DNA of 64,000 nucleotides from Linnemannia elongata (Eukaryota > Mortierellomycota > Mortierellomycetes > Mortierellales > Mortierellaceae). The DNA is taken from positions 2,604,001-2,668,000 of the forward strand of contig JAXBDG010000008.1 in assembly GCA_036320915.1 (NCBI GenBank), in the 5' to 3' direction. The notes beneath the pieces are model-generated. The model saw nothing but the letters and a program-made list of their open reading frames with translations, did no database searches and had not been told where the DNA came from. A program made the translations under genes and the position numbers. Positions 21,862-32,559 of this stretch are shown here, one piece after another. Numbering within the stretch: position 1 is the first letter of the stretch; every line of letters begins with the position of its first letter.

Positions 21862-22858
21862 CTACCATTATTAAACAAAACCGTAACAACACCGACTTTG
21901 ACGAAGTTGTGACTAATTTGCTTTCCTCCTGTCCCTCGCCATCAACACTCCATCCCCAATAGCCGGTAAGTTGATATACAGTACCCACAACAGCCACTAC
22001 GATATCATTGCTATCGAGAGAGATGGATGCGTTGTTGAACAGCCAACTAATACGTATTCTTCCTCACACTCGGTATCATCATTCCATACCTAATAGCCTG
22101 TAAGTTGATAGACACTGTATCCAGTACAGCTACTACAATATGATTTCTATCGAGAGAGATGGACGCGTTGTTGAACAGCCAACTAATATGTATTCTTCCT
22201 CATACTCGTTATCATCGTTCCATCTCTGATAGCGGGTAAGTAGATATATTGTATTTATAACAGCTACTACGATATGATTGCTATCGAGAGAGACGGACGC
22301 GTTGTTGAACAGCCAACTAATCTGTATTCTTCCTCACACTCGGTATCATCATTCCATCTCTAATAGCGAGTAAGTTGATAGACACACTGTATCCATAACA
22401 GCTACTACGATATGATTTCTATCGAGAGAGGTGGACGCGTTGTCGAACAGCCAACTAATCTGTATTCTTTCTCATACTCGTTATCATCGTTCCATCTCTG
22501 ATAGCGGGTAAGTAGATATATTGTATTTATAACAGCTACTACGATATGATTGCTATCGAGAGAGACGGACGCGTTGTTGAACAGCCAACTAATCTGTATT
22601 CTTCCTCTCACTCGGTATCATCATTTCATCTCTAATAGCGAGTAAGTTGATAGACACACTGTGCCCACAACAGCTACTACGATATGATTGAAATCGAGAG
22701 AGATGGACACGTTGTTGAACAGCCAACTAATCTGTATTCTTCCTCACACCCGGTATCATCATTCAATATCTAACAGCGAGTAAGTTGATAGACACTGTAT
22801 CCACTACAGCTACTACGATATGACTGATATCGAGAGAGATAGGCGCATACTTTGACCA
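21862..22858 (+). repeat. Tandem array of 134-138-bp exon-like units (8 copies, first and last diverged/truncated)
   Basis: GTAAGT marks recur at 21966, 22100, 22236, 22370, 22508, 22642 and 22780. Each is followed by a 28-32-nt linker ending in ACAG and then a segment that is always 106 nt in the six complete units (21994, 22130, 22264, 22402, 22536, 22674). Each segment opens CTACTACGATATGATT and closes with two stops (TAATAG or TGATAG; TAACAG in copy 6) plus three bases. One frame is open in all complete copies for about 32 codons: YYDMIAIERDGRVVEQPTN followed by YSSSHSVSSFHL. A diverged copy of 104 nt (21862-21965) precedes the array and a truncated copy (22810-about 22850) ends it. CTAAT or CTGAT sits 30-45 nt before each ACAG, as for a branch point. 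Function unknown. Confidence 0.9.
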
Positions 22859-22869
22859 ATATCTAATCT

Positions 22870-23870
22870 GAGCTTTCTTTTTGTGCTTATGTGACATACT
22901 TCAAGTTAGATTGGTCGTCTGACTCGTGTCATGAATATTAGGCGTTGTGGCTCCTCACAATTTATTTCGATTTCCAACGGTCGGATGATATACGCCACTA
23001 GGATATTGGTCAAGTTACATCAGGACTTGTTTTCTTGAAAAGATTAAAATATATTATTTTTGTATGAAGATACGTTTTTCGGTTTTTGCAAGAATCGCAT
23101 TGTCCGGGTATCGTTAAAAGCGCCACTCCCCTCCCCCCGGATTTCATTTGTCACGTTAACTTCGCCACCAATTAGACTCTTTCCATTATCCTGACACGGC
23201 GCAGCTCTTGATGTACCTTTCCTATTTTTCTTTTATCCTTCTGTCTGCTTGGTTCACGTCGGTGTTCATAAAGAACTACTTGTCTGGAACCATTCCAGCA
23301 ACAGTCTCTGCCATTTTGCCTTTGCATTTTTCCTCATTTCTTCATTTCCCATTGGCCTAAGCTATTCGTCCTCATCGCGCACGTTCTTTCCATTCCTAAT
23401 TCCATCCAATGTCCAGACCCATTCCTGCCTCCTTGCAACGGTAGAACAGAAGATATGGACGCGTTTGGCTATCTCTCTTGTGGATAGTCTTTGGCGGAGA
23501 AGGACAATGCTTCTTGAACCTTTAAGGTGGATGATAATTTCATGTTGGCCAAAGACAAGCACTTGGTTGATAGAGAGTGAGCGCAAGAAGATGCTAGTTG
23601 TAGTCTCGGGAGATATAGAGACGTGTTTGAAAAATAAAAATGAAAGTCCAAAAGCATGCGTATACCTATGATGAATCTGTTACAATAGAGATGCAAAGAT
23701 GTAATGAACATGAGAATGATGAGATGATCACAATGAGGTGTCATATTTTTATAAACTGCCGGCGGTGCCTCGAGAGTGTTCGAGTGTAGATGAAAGTGAT
23801 GCACAGATGAATGAGAACGAAACATGAATGTCAAAACGTATCCAGTATGGAGACAGCGCTTTACTATGTT
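22870..23870. other. Region without recognisable gene
   Basis: AT-rich DNA. A frame near 23249-23671 stays open but shows no family features. Around 23500-23600 another frame reads FKVDDNFMLAKDKHLVDRE between stops, so this may be an older relic belonging to the Sel1 fragment downstream. Confidence 0.4.
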
Positions 23871-24098
23871 CCGCGGAATTATGCGTTGGCGTTAGAGTGA
23901 TTTCACAAGGCGGTGGTGCGAGGAGACAAGGACTCGCAGTTCTGTTAAGGAGACATCTAAGAGAATGGAAATGGATCACCCGAGAACTACATAAAGGCCA
24001 AAGGGTGAATTCAAAAAGCCGTTCAGCAAGAACATGCAGCCGCTAAGGAAAGACTCGAAGAGATAGAAGTTGTGAAGAAGTTTTGGAAAAGGATATGA
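23871..24098 (+). pseudogene. Sel1-like repeat relic with four in-frame stops
   Basis: One frame reads PRNYALALE-stop-FHKAVVRGDKDSQFC-stop-GDI-stop-ENGNGSPENYIKAKG-stop-IQKAVQQEHAAAKERLEEIE and ends with TGA at 24096. The stops sit where Sel1 repeats carry Trp or Tyr (ALEWFHKAA, GDIYENGNGV, KEWYQKA), so each is a point change in an otherwise intact frame. This indicates decay in place, not a frameshifted ORF. Last repeat and the C-terminal helix typical of these proteins are preserved. Confidence 0.8.
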
Positions 24099-25211
24099 CG
24101 ATAATTAACTTTCCCTTTGCATACCTTTAAATAGGATGGATGAATTTGCCGGGGAAAAGAAGCAATTGGGATTTGAATACGTCTTTTGATCCTTGCATAC
24201 CAAATGTAGAAACAATAACCCAACGAGAGCTCTTGCTTACTCTTATCACAAGACCATAACTCCATCCTTTACTCCTACATATCCATGTTGGTCTTCCTTT
24301 ATAACCTTTCGTAGCGGATATTTTTGGAGTGCCCAGAGCGGCCCGATACAAGCGAATGGCAATGGACCTTCTTTCCTCTTGAAACCAACTTTTTTTCTCC
24401 AAGGTCAAGCTTGGGTGTCTGTGATTTTGTATAGCTCGGATCTACATTGTTGCCCTATGTCATGTGAGCCCTTGTAAACATTGCAATCCAAAATGACTCC
24501 CTCTCCACCATGCCGGTCATTGTTGTGGTGAGGAGAGTGAAAACAGGACCGATGAATAGAGAGCGAAGCATGGCTGTGCGAGAGAGAGCTGAAGGTGAAT
24601 GTACGAATCGCTGATTTGTTGTCAGTATGGTTGTTACTTTGAAGAGGCGAGAAAGTAAAAAAAAGGGTAAAGAGGGCAGGACAAAGAAACAAAAAGAGAA
24701 GAAAGTAGGAAAAGAGGCAAGGAAATAACAGCGATGAGGGTCGATGTGGTCGACCTGTGGCTGATGAAGACGCTACATAAAGCTCTGCGGGTAGCTCAAC
24801 GGACCTTCTCGTGCCCATATGTCCACAGATCGATCTATCAGAGCGTTTGCTCAGGTGCAATATCTCACTTTAGATCGATCTGTGACTGACGCGTGTGAGA
24901 GGTATGATCACCACACGTCTCATACCAACACATCATCATAGTTTCATCTCTTGGTCGCGTTCACGTTTTGTATTGCCTTGCTGCCACCCCTTGACTTGAA
25001 ATCCCATCACACCGCTATCTTCCCTTTCTTTACTTCTCCGCGAGGTTTCCTGTGTGCCGTTGTTTTGGTCAATGCGCTATCGTGTTTATTAGGGTACAAC
25101 GGTATAATATGCAATGAGATAACGGGAAGAACAAAAATGAACGAGAAACAAAATTCGCTAATCGGTCAAACAAAGAAAAGAGAAGGGGTTTCCGTTGGGG
25201 AATCAAACACA
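24099..25211. other. Region without recognisable gene; contains a perfect inverted repeat
   Basis: Minus-strand pyrimidine-rich segment around 24540-24720. Perfect inverted repeat at 24824-24836/24872-24884. No coding features recognised. Confidence 0.5.
24824..24884. repeat. Perfect 13-bp inverted repeat around a 35-nt loop
   Basis: CACAGATCGATCT at 24824-24836 is the exact reverse complement of AGATCGATCTGTG at 24872-24884. The loop carries a second small hairpin (GAGC-GTTT-GCTC at 24841-24852). Confidence 0.85.
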
Positions 25212-25934
25212 CTAGTTGGTCAGAGTAATGCGCTCTCCGAAGCGAACCTTGCCTCCCGTCTTGACAACCTGTTCAAAAATCCACTGTCCAACATCGGCCC
25301 TATGAACAGTGTACCCAACCGCAGGCTCGTCCTCCCGTCCAACTCCCAATTTCTCCTACCCCTGTCCTCCCTTCACAGACTGATCTCCCGTCAAGTGACT
25401 GGGTCGAACAATGACCGAACCACGGAATGCTCCTCCGTTTCCAGCGTTCTCGGTGATGAGGCGTTCCGTCTCCTTCTTGTCATTGTGTGGGTCAGCCAGA
25501 ACGACGTGGTACAGGATCCTAAACGCAAAAGGCACATCCTCCTTGACGTCCGAGACACCTGTGGTAGAAATAACAGTGATGAGGGCTTGTTCAGGGCAGT
25601 CGAGGGTTGCGCGTTATAAATCTCCTGGAGAGCCTTGATAATGTTCTTTGTCGCCGTGGCACAAAGCTCTGGGTTATCAATCGTCACGGGTCGACGGAGA
25701 GTCATCTGCATCTGAGGGGTGCCGCCAACACCCGAGATGATCTGTGAGGCTAGGGTGACAGTACCAGTGGTTGCATCAGGATTGGTGAGGGTGTCCTTGA
25801 TGGCATAGATGTCAGCGATCTCGCTCTTGAAGATTGTGAGCTGGGCGTCTATGAGGTCTTGAGTGACGCCCTGGGCTTGACATCGTGGCAACATGTTCAG
25901 GACAATTGTTATCGCCATCAAAGTAAGTGCTCAT
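25212..25934 (-). pseudogene. NAD(P)-binding Rossmann-fold (atypical SDR/NmrA-like) relic
   Basis: Minus-strand pieces in order: MSTYFDGDNNCPEHVATM at the start (25934), aligned with the nucleotide-binding beta-alpha unit but lacking the G-x-x-G-x-x-G glycines; a shift; QGVTQDLIDAQL, IYAIKDTLTNPDATTGTVTLASQ, IISGVGGTPQMQMTLRRPV, ELCATATKNIIKALQEIYNAQPSTALNKP; a one-base shift near 25590; LITVISTTGVSDVKEDVPFAF, ILYHVVLADPHNDKKETERLI, AFRGSVIVRPSHLTGD; an in-frame TAG; then DEPAVGYTVHRADVGQWIFEQVV and FGERITLTN with the terminal stop at 25212. VISTTG and RADVG-x-WIF are typical of atypical SDRs. At least two shifts, one stop and the lost glycine motif mark it as a pseudogene. Confidence 0.85.
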
Positions 25935-27137
25935 CTTCGCTGTGGACTGGCAGGAAAAGGATGCTGCATGAACACCCGATTGAAAAAAAGAGCTGATCAG
26001 AACCATTTTTTTTGCTTTGCCTTATTACCTTAGAGGCTGAGCACTCATTATTCTCGCTCCTACCGGCGTAGCGGCAAACAACATCCAAGGACACACTATA
26101 CACCGATAGTTCTCCATCTCAAGAGCCGAAGGGCCGATTGACCTACCTGAATGCGATCCTGCTCGTCTTGCTCTTAGACTTGAAGACACTACTGCCCAGG
26201 ATCAACGCCCACGACCTTTTCTAATCCGAGGAGCACGTCGCCAATGAAATAATAATAAAGACGCCACCCTCAGCAGCAGCAATAACATCGACGGGATGGA
26301 GAGGTGTCGGCGGCATGGAATTTGGAAATAGGAGGCAGATTAGAGCAGGATGCATCCCAGAAGTGGAAGTCGATTTTGAAAACACGAACAATCAAGGCGG
26401 ACTGTATATCGATGAGGGCGAGGACGACAAGGACAGGGCCAAACTCCGCATTAGCGTCAGGATCACACGACAACGAATCGGCCATATCAGTCGCCACCCA
26501 GAAAAGCGTAACGTCGAAGCATCAAACTCTAAATTTTATCCTCGAATCGTTTCGATAAACGCTTATCAACGAGGTGGTGGTGGTGGAGTTGGTCGAGGAT
26601 CGGCGACCCGCCAATGGCAACCCCATAAAAGCGACAACGTCCTGTCACCTACAGCCACATCCACCAAAATATCAATGAAGCTTTCGCCTTGACTCTCTGG
26701 ACCTACTTCACACACCAACATCCTTGAGTTCGGGAACGTCTTTGAAAGGCGAATCTTGCATGGTGCGAGTCCGCCACAGGAAAGGACATAATGGCTACAA
26801 TTTGGCGACGAAACAGGAGTCAGCAGTGCATATACAACGCTATTCACCCTTTTCAACTTCTGAACCCCAGCCTACCTACGAATCGACGGTTTCCCAATGT
26901 ATCAGGAATTGCTTCTGTAACAAGACTCCACACCCCACCAAGCACCATGGCGAATTGATCCATCGACTACTGTCATGTTCAAAAGGTACTATACATGCGC
27001 ATTTTGTACGAGATTGAATCAGCAAAGCATTTTATTTTGAACGAAGAAAACAGGAACAAAAAATAGGGGGGGTCCTACAAAGTATAAACACTGGTATTGG
27101 GGGGGGGGGGGGGTAGGTGAAAGGAAAGCGAAACAGT
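25935..27137. other. Region without recognisable gene
   Basis: Open frames on both strands at 26270-26860 have no family features and the two strands are open together. A G15 tract at 27099-27113 lies 25 bp from the chitin deacetylase stop codon, in its 3' UTR. Confidence 0.45.
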
Positions 27138-28811
27138 CTAGAGAACAAAGGAGGCAACGACGGCAGCGAGGGTCCAGCCCGCAACCGAAAGACCCGCAGA
27201 AACAGTCACAGCAGCAGACTTCTTTCCAGGGTTCGCAGCACCCTTAACCGCAGTCTCCTCCTTCTTATCATCCTTTGGCGAAGCTGGGATGGAAACCTCG
27301 GGCTCAACACCACCAGCCTGCTTGACATCCTCAGCATTAGCAGCAGGAACAGCGACAGGTGCGGCAGGCTTCATGGGCGCTGCTGGAGCAGGCAAGGCAG
27401 GGACGGCATTGTACCCAACCTTATCATCCAGACACTGAGCAATATGCATAGGTCTCATGCCCTTCTTGATACCCATATCCAACAACGTCCTGGCCATGGT
27501 GACCAACTTTTTGTCGCCATCGTGTTGGAGAGTAATGACGCCCTTCTTCCTGTCGGGGAGGGATTTGAGACCCGAGTTGAAGATTCCGACGATTTGTTTG
27601 GAGGTGATGGTGTTCTCGGACAATTGCCAGTCCTGGGTGTCCCATTCGTTTGACCAGATCACAGTCTTGAAGCCGAGCTGGCGGGCGATTGCGCGGACGC
27701 GGTTGTCGATGTCGCCTATGTGTTTTTTAGGAAGGAAAATGAGAATGAGTAGGGTGAGTGTAAATAAGGTTTCTGAGTGAAGTGCGAGGGGCGACGCGAA
27801 AAGGAGGGAAGGAAGAAGGGAGATAGGGGAACGCGTCGATAAAAAAATTCGATCGGATCACACCTCTCCTCGCAAGAAATTTCTTCTCAACGGTCCTCTT
27901 TGGAATAAGGAATTGGGCCAACCTCGCGGCCCTTGTGTACATACTACATCGAAATTGAGGGGTGGAAGGACAAAGCAACACTCATTCACAGGGGAAAACA
28001 CACTGGAATGCGAAAGAGAAACGAAAAAAAAAAACATACCATAGGGAGGACGGAAGTACTTGATTTTGTATCCGGTGTGGTCAAAGATATACTTTTCAGT
28101 CCATTTGAGCTCAGCGACAATCTCCTCGTTGGTCAAGGTGGTCAATCCCGAGTGCGACCAGGCTAATTGGGCACACAATAGAAAGGACAGTATCATCAAT
28201 ACCTATGCTTCCAATAATATAATGCAATAATGGACGAACTAAAGAAGGAACTTACTGTGAGAAGCAAGGTGATGACCCTGATCAATAGTTTCTTGGAGCA
28301 ACCAAGGGGCCTTGGTCGACTTCATTCCCGTAACAAAGAAAGTCGCCGTAACATTCTTCTCCTTCAGTAGACTAAAATAGTTTTCGGTTACACCAGGCTC
28401 TGGACCATCATCAAACGTCAGCCCCCAATCGTTCTTCCCAGGGCAATCAACAACATCATCGGGTGCATAGCAACCCGAACAAGTCCACCAGCAATCGCCC
28501 TCAGGAACCTCCTTCTGGGGACACTCTGGTGGGTCACCAGGGGAATCAGTATGACGGATGGGCAGCTTGGGGACTTTGGACCAGTCGATCGATTTGACCC
28601 AGGCCTTGACCTCAGGTGTGTTGGTCTTGGGCTTCTCGCCGTAGTTAGGCCAGGGGCTAGAGCCTTTGGGGTGGGAGATGTCGGCCTTGTGGGGGATCTT
28701 GGGTGCGGCTGCGTCGGCCACGGTTGTGAAGAGGGTGATTGCTAGGGCGATCGAGCCCAAGAGGACCACGGCTGTGATTTTCTTCTTATTGTTGGATCCT
28801 GAGCGCGTCAT
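27138..28811 (-). CDS. Chitin deacetylase (carbohydrate esterase family 4), GPI-anchored type
   Basis: Removes acetyl groups from chitin to give chitosan at the cell surface. Exons 28811-28256, 28162-28040 and 27715-27138 keep frame (418 aa). The splices rebuild SHTWSHSGLT and RPPYGDIDNRVR. CE4 motifs in order: TFDDGP (residues about 147-152, catalytic Asp and first metal Asp), H-x-W-S-H (second metal site), RPPYG, a Trp-containing segment WSNEWDTQDW, and LQHD with the final His. The N-terminus has a basic start and a hydrophobic segment (ITAVVLLGSIALAITLFTTVADA) for secretion. A Cys-rich stretch (CWWTCSGCYAPDDVVDC) precedes the domain. The tail is a Pro/Ala/Lys linker ending in a hydrophobic segment (AGWTLAAVVASFVL), as for GPI attachment. 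Zygomycete walls contain much chitosan, which fits. Confidence 0.95.
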
Positions 28812-29346
28812 TTTTTTTTGTAGTAAGTGGTGTTACTGGATGGTGCTGTGTTCCCGTATATTAGTGGTAGGAAATGAGAGAACAAGTGGAAGAAAAGAAG
28901 TGAGTGAAGTAAAAAGTGGAGGGGATGGATGAATGTCGATTTTTTTATAGTCGTCCGAGGTCCATAACATTTTTACTCATGTTGGTTCTGAAATGCTCCG
29001 TTCGGACAGAATCAAAACACCCACGAAATAAAAAAATCGAGACACGCCAGTCTTTTAGTCGTCTGTCAGGACCGATTGCAATTCAAACTACACCATCATC
29101 CCCGCATAGACACTCTCCCCCTTCCCCCATCAACTATACATCCAACAATGAGCTCCACTTCCGCAGGCTATCGTCATGAGTTGCGTTGAAGATGTTGTTA
29201 TTACAATATGTTCAGGAACACAGACAAAATATCAACACGGAAAAGATTACTAAGGAGGTAAAACAAAATATATGAAAAAAGTGAACAAAACGGGGATTGA
29301 AGGGAGAGCTACTATCTGAATGGAAAGGAGGAAAAGATAACGTCTA
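28812..29346. promoter_or_regulatory. Promoter region of chitin deacetylase gene / 3' flank of RSC8-like gene
   Basis: No gene recognised. Upstream of the deacetylase ATG (28811) the minus strand is pyrimidine-rich (about 28860-28920). Confidence 0.45.
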
Positions 29347-32300
29347 TCATGGCAATGGCATCACGACAACTCCCTCTGCATTTTGGTCTCGGGTCAATGG
29401 TCCCACCCCTTGTCCCTGCTCCTGCTGCTGACGGACCGTCGCCTCGTTCTGGAAAGTCGTTCCGGAACCAGTAACACCGCCTGGTGGAACAGTGACATTG
29501 GCAATCGCTTGTGGGTTGGCGGTCTGCCTTGCCAACTGGAACTTCTCCTGCATAGACATGATGCTCTTCTTCATCGCCAACCGGTCGAGATACAGCTGCT
29601 GTCGTTGCCTCTCCAACTCGCGCTTCTCTGTCTCCAAAACACTTTCCAGCTCCTCAAACTGCTGCAACTTGAGCTCCATCTTCTTGAGCTGTGCCTCCAC
29701 AACCTGTGTGACCAATCTCCGAACCTCCCGCTCCTCATTGTCGGCCAACACCTTGGCCTTGGCTGCTGCCGATCCCAAAGCTGCTGCTCCTACCCTTTCC
29801 AAAGTCGAACGAGGCAAGCCCGCAATATCGGCCGCTGCTTCTCCGTCCTGCTTCATCTCTGTATCCTCTCCTGCAGCCTTGTCAACATCCATCTCACCAG
29901 ACTGTGGCTCTGCCTTGGGTTCAGCATCTCCATTCTCGACTGGTGTGGCCTTAGCAGCCTCTTCAGTCTGAGCTCCCTCAGTGCTCTCGCCCTCAGAGGC
30001 CTTCTTAGCCTGGGCCAACTCCTTCAAAGCACTCTTGGCAGCAGCAGCAGCCACACCGGGGTTCACAACACTTGCCAAGAACGCCACGACGCTCATGACA
30101 GGGTTGTCGGCCTGGCTGAAAGGAATGCGGTGATATTGAAGTGGTCCCAACTCGCGTTCTGATGCGGCACCAAGATAAGGGTCCTCAATGGGCAGCTGCA
30201 AAAAGTGAAGGATGCACTGCTCACGGCTGCGGGTTCCAACGTGCTCAGCGACCAAGTTCCAGTCCTCGTCGTACATCTCCAAGCCCTCCAACAACAAGAG
30301 CGTCTCCTGATCTGTCCATGTATCGTCTGTGGCGTGCTTGAAGTGTTGAGCGTTGAGACGAATAAAGTCGCCTGACGACATAGTCGAAGGGAAACGTCCC
30401 TCGAGGTAACAGTTGGAGCAGAGCTCAAAGTTTTTGGTCTTGACACTGTGGTAACGCATCTTGGTGCAGTCGGTGCCGCAGGTGAAGCAGTTGAAACGCT
30501 GCTTCTTGTCAGGGTGTTGCTCCTCGCCCTCCTTGGTAGTCGCGGTTGATGCTGCGGTGGCGTTACTGCTAAAGATGTTGCGTCGGAGCTCCATGTTAGC
30601 CTCTGCCTTGGGTGCGCTAGATGTCGCCACCTTCAACTCTCCGTTTGCCTGTGCTGCTGTAGGTGCCGCCACACTTGGGAGGAAGGGCTGAAGACCTCTG
30701 GGTGTATCAGCCGTTACGCGGAAATGGCCAGTGAATGCAGGTCCGACAGTCGAGGGGCGGGTATCAGGATCGACCTAATGCGATAAAAGAGAATAAAGAG
30801 TTGGTTACACAACTCGAAAAAAAATCCTACAAGTTGACATTGTATAGTGCCTCACCTGGTAATTAATCAATCCCCACTGCTCCAAAAAGGCATGAACGCG
30901 AATGATGGCGCAGACATCTCCAGCCAAGTTTCTTCTGCAGGCGGTGACGGTGAGGTATTCGGAGGGGTTGAGACGGTAGGTGTTGATCATAAAGTCGCGG
31001 TAATCCTTGTAGACGGTAGGGGTCTTGCTGCGGTTCTTCAAATTGAAAAATTCTGGCAAAGACTTGTGCTCGATCTCGTGGATTTTTGCGAGGTTAAACC
31101 ATGCGGCATAGGATGGGATGATCACCTCCTGTGTCTGTCGAGAAAGATAACGGCCAGCCTCCTCCTCCATCTGGAAACGCTCTGCCTCGGCCTGGCTCAA
31201 AGCCTCCTCGGTCTCTGGTGGTGCGCTTCCGCGGTTCGACTCTTGTTCTGTCACGCTCATCTCCTTGGGCTCGGTGTCCTTGGCAGGTGTATCCTCAGTC
31301 TTGGGTTCAGCCTCGGTCTCAGCATCAGCATCGACCTCCATGATGTCCACATCAGCTGCAAGTGTGCCCTCCTGTTCCTGAGTCGAAGCGGCAGTAGCGG
31401 TAGTGGTCTCTTCCATGTTGGCGTCATCGGATGAGCTCTTGGTGGGCTCTGTTGGCTTTGCGTTGTTATCGTCGGTATCCATCAGGGACTCTGAAGAACT
31501 GCGCTTGATCCTCTTGGGGTCTGACTCGACCTGGTCCGAGTTGTCGCGCTTGCTCCTATAACGTTGGCTGAATGAGGCGGAAGAGTCTGAACCCTGTTCG
31601 TTGGACTTGCTGTTGTTTGAATCGTAATCCTCCTCGTTCATCCACTCTGAGTACTTGGCGCTGTCCTTGACCCAACGAGTCGACACGTTCCAGGATCCTT
31701 GGTGCTCGGGAATAGGCTCTGGGTCAGCAAAGTCTCCAGAGGGGTCTGCCACCCACTCGTCGTAGGAATCGGGGTAGTACCAGTGGTGAATGAAGACCTT
31801 ATCGTCCTTCACTTCCAGTGTGCGGAGCCACTCGCCGTCGTCAGAGTGGTCCCGCTTATCTGCCACAACGTGGACGATATGAGATGCCTGTTGGTGATCC
31901 TCGACAATGGCGCCTAAAATGTGGCACATCAAATGTTAGATGAAGAGTCTGTGGAAACTTTATGCATCCTGGTCCCTGAAATTTGTGGACAAAAAAGATC
32001 AAACAAATAACTGAAGGGGTACATTACCTCCTAGTGTGCGGATCGAGGCTGAAAGAGAAGCCCGCTCCTCAGGGCTGACAGAGTCCGCAAAAGCGATGGA
32101 GGGGTTCTTGACAATTCCAGTCGAAACAAGAGCGTCCCGGATGTGAGCAACCAGCTGGATGTAAGCAGTGGTGCTAGCAGGGTTGGAGAAGTCCCACTCA
32201 GCCCATCCTTGGTTTTGACGATATTTATAGGCGGCCAAAAGGATGTTGTAAACGGGGGCATTGGGGGTGATGACCTCGGCGTTGCCACGGGGGAAGACCT

Positions 32301-32559
32301 TGGCAGGAATTCTGACTACAACAGCAGCCGAATCGCCAGTTGTGGAGCCACGGTTGATACCGAGAGCGTCTTCCTGGAACTGTTGCAAAGCGTGGATGAA
32401 GAGGGAGAGTTCCTCGCCTGAGGCGGGGATGGGACCTTCAGGGTTGGACTGCTGCAAATCACGCGTCAGGATTGGGCGGATGTGTTCGAACTGGGCGATG
32501 GTGTCGGGAGCCTGGTAGAAGGCGATGTCGCAGCCTCCTGATTTGCGACTGGCTGTCAT
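29347..32559 (-). CDS. RSC8: SWI3/RSC8-type chromatin remodelling subunit (SWIRM, ZZ, SANT)
   Basis: Core scaffold subunit of SWI/SNF or RSC complexes. Exons 32559-32028, 31913-30856 and 30774-29347 keep frame, giving 1005 aa. N-terminal residues 1-290 resemble the MarR/chromo-like module of SMARCC proteins ([44 protein letters not shown]). The SWIRM domain is about 435-525: [27 protein letters not shown] to [15 protein letters not shown] zinc finger follows (CFTCGTDC...[11 protein letters not shown]). The SANT domain follows it ([52 protein letters not shown]). The C-terminal leucine-zipper-like coiled coil ([28 protein letters not shown]) is the usual dimer segment. Acidic and E/A-rich linkers are disordered. 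Divergently transcribed from the SR-protein gene 260 bp away. Confidence 0.95.

Noticed and set aside
21703..22858. RiPP/dikaritin-like precursor (signal peptide plus repeated cores)
   Set aside because: The unit peptides carry no Lys-Arg Kex2 sites and every unit ends in stop codons, so one polypeptide cannot hold several cores. No UstY-like or oxidase neighbour genes are present.
21966..22858. CRISPR-like repeat array
   Set aside because: The near-identical parts are over 100 nt, spacers are not unique, and the genome is eukaryotic.
20863..24098. RIP (repeat-induced point mutation) as the cause of relic decay
   Set aside because: Only a few transitions are visible without an intact paralogue for comparison, and classical RIP is known from Ascomycota; not enough evidence to claim it.
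24781..24860. tRNA-like segment (GGGTAGCTCAACGG)
   Set aside because: Resembles a D-arm only; no anticodon stem, no GTTCGA T-loop and no acceptor pairing could be found.
25391..25921. Small secreted protein starting MMAITIVLNMLPRCQA
   Set aside because: Its residues align in order with an SDR-like protein that continues in another frame, so the apparent signal peptide is an artefact of frameshift decay.
26270..26856. Possible gene on either strand
   Set aside because: Both strands are open at once, no motif is recognisable, and no splice-supported model could be built.
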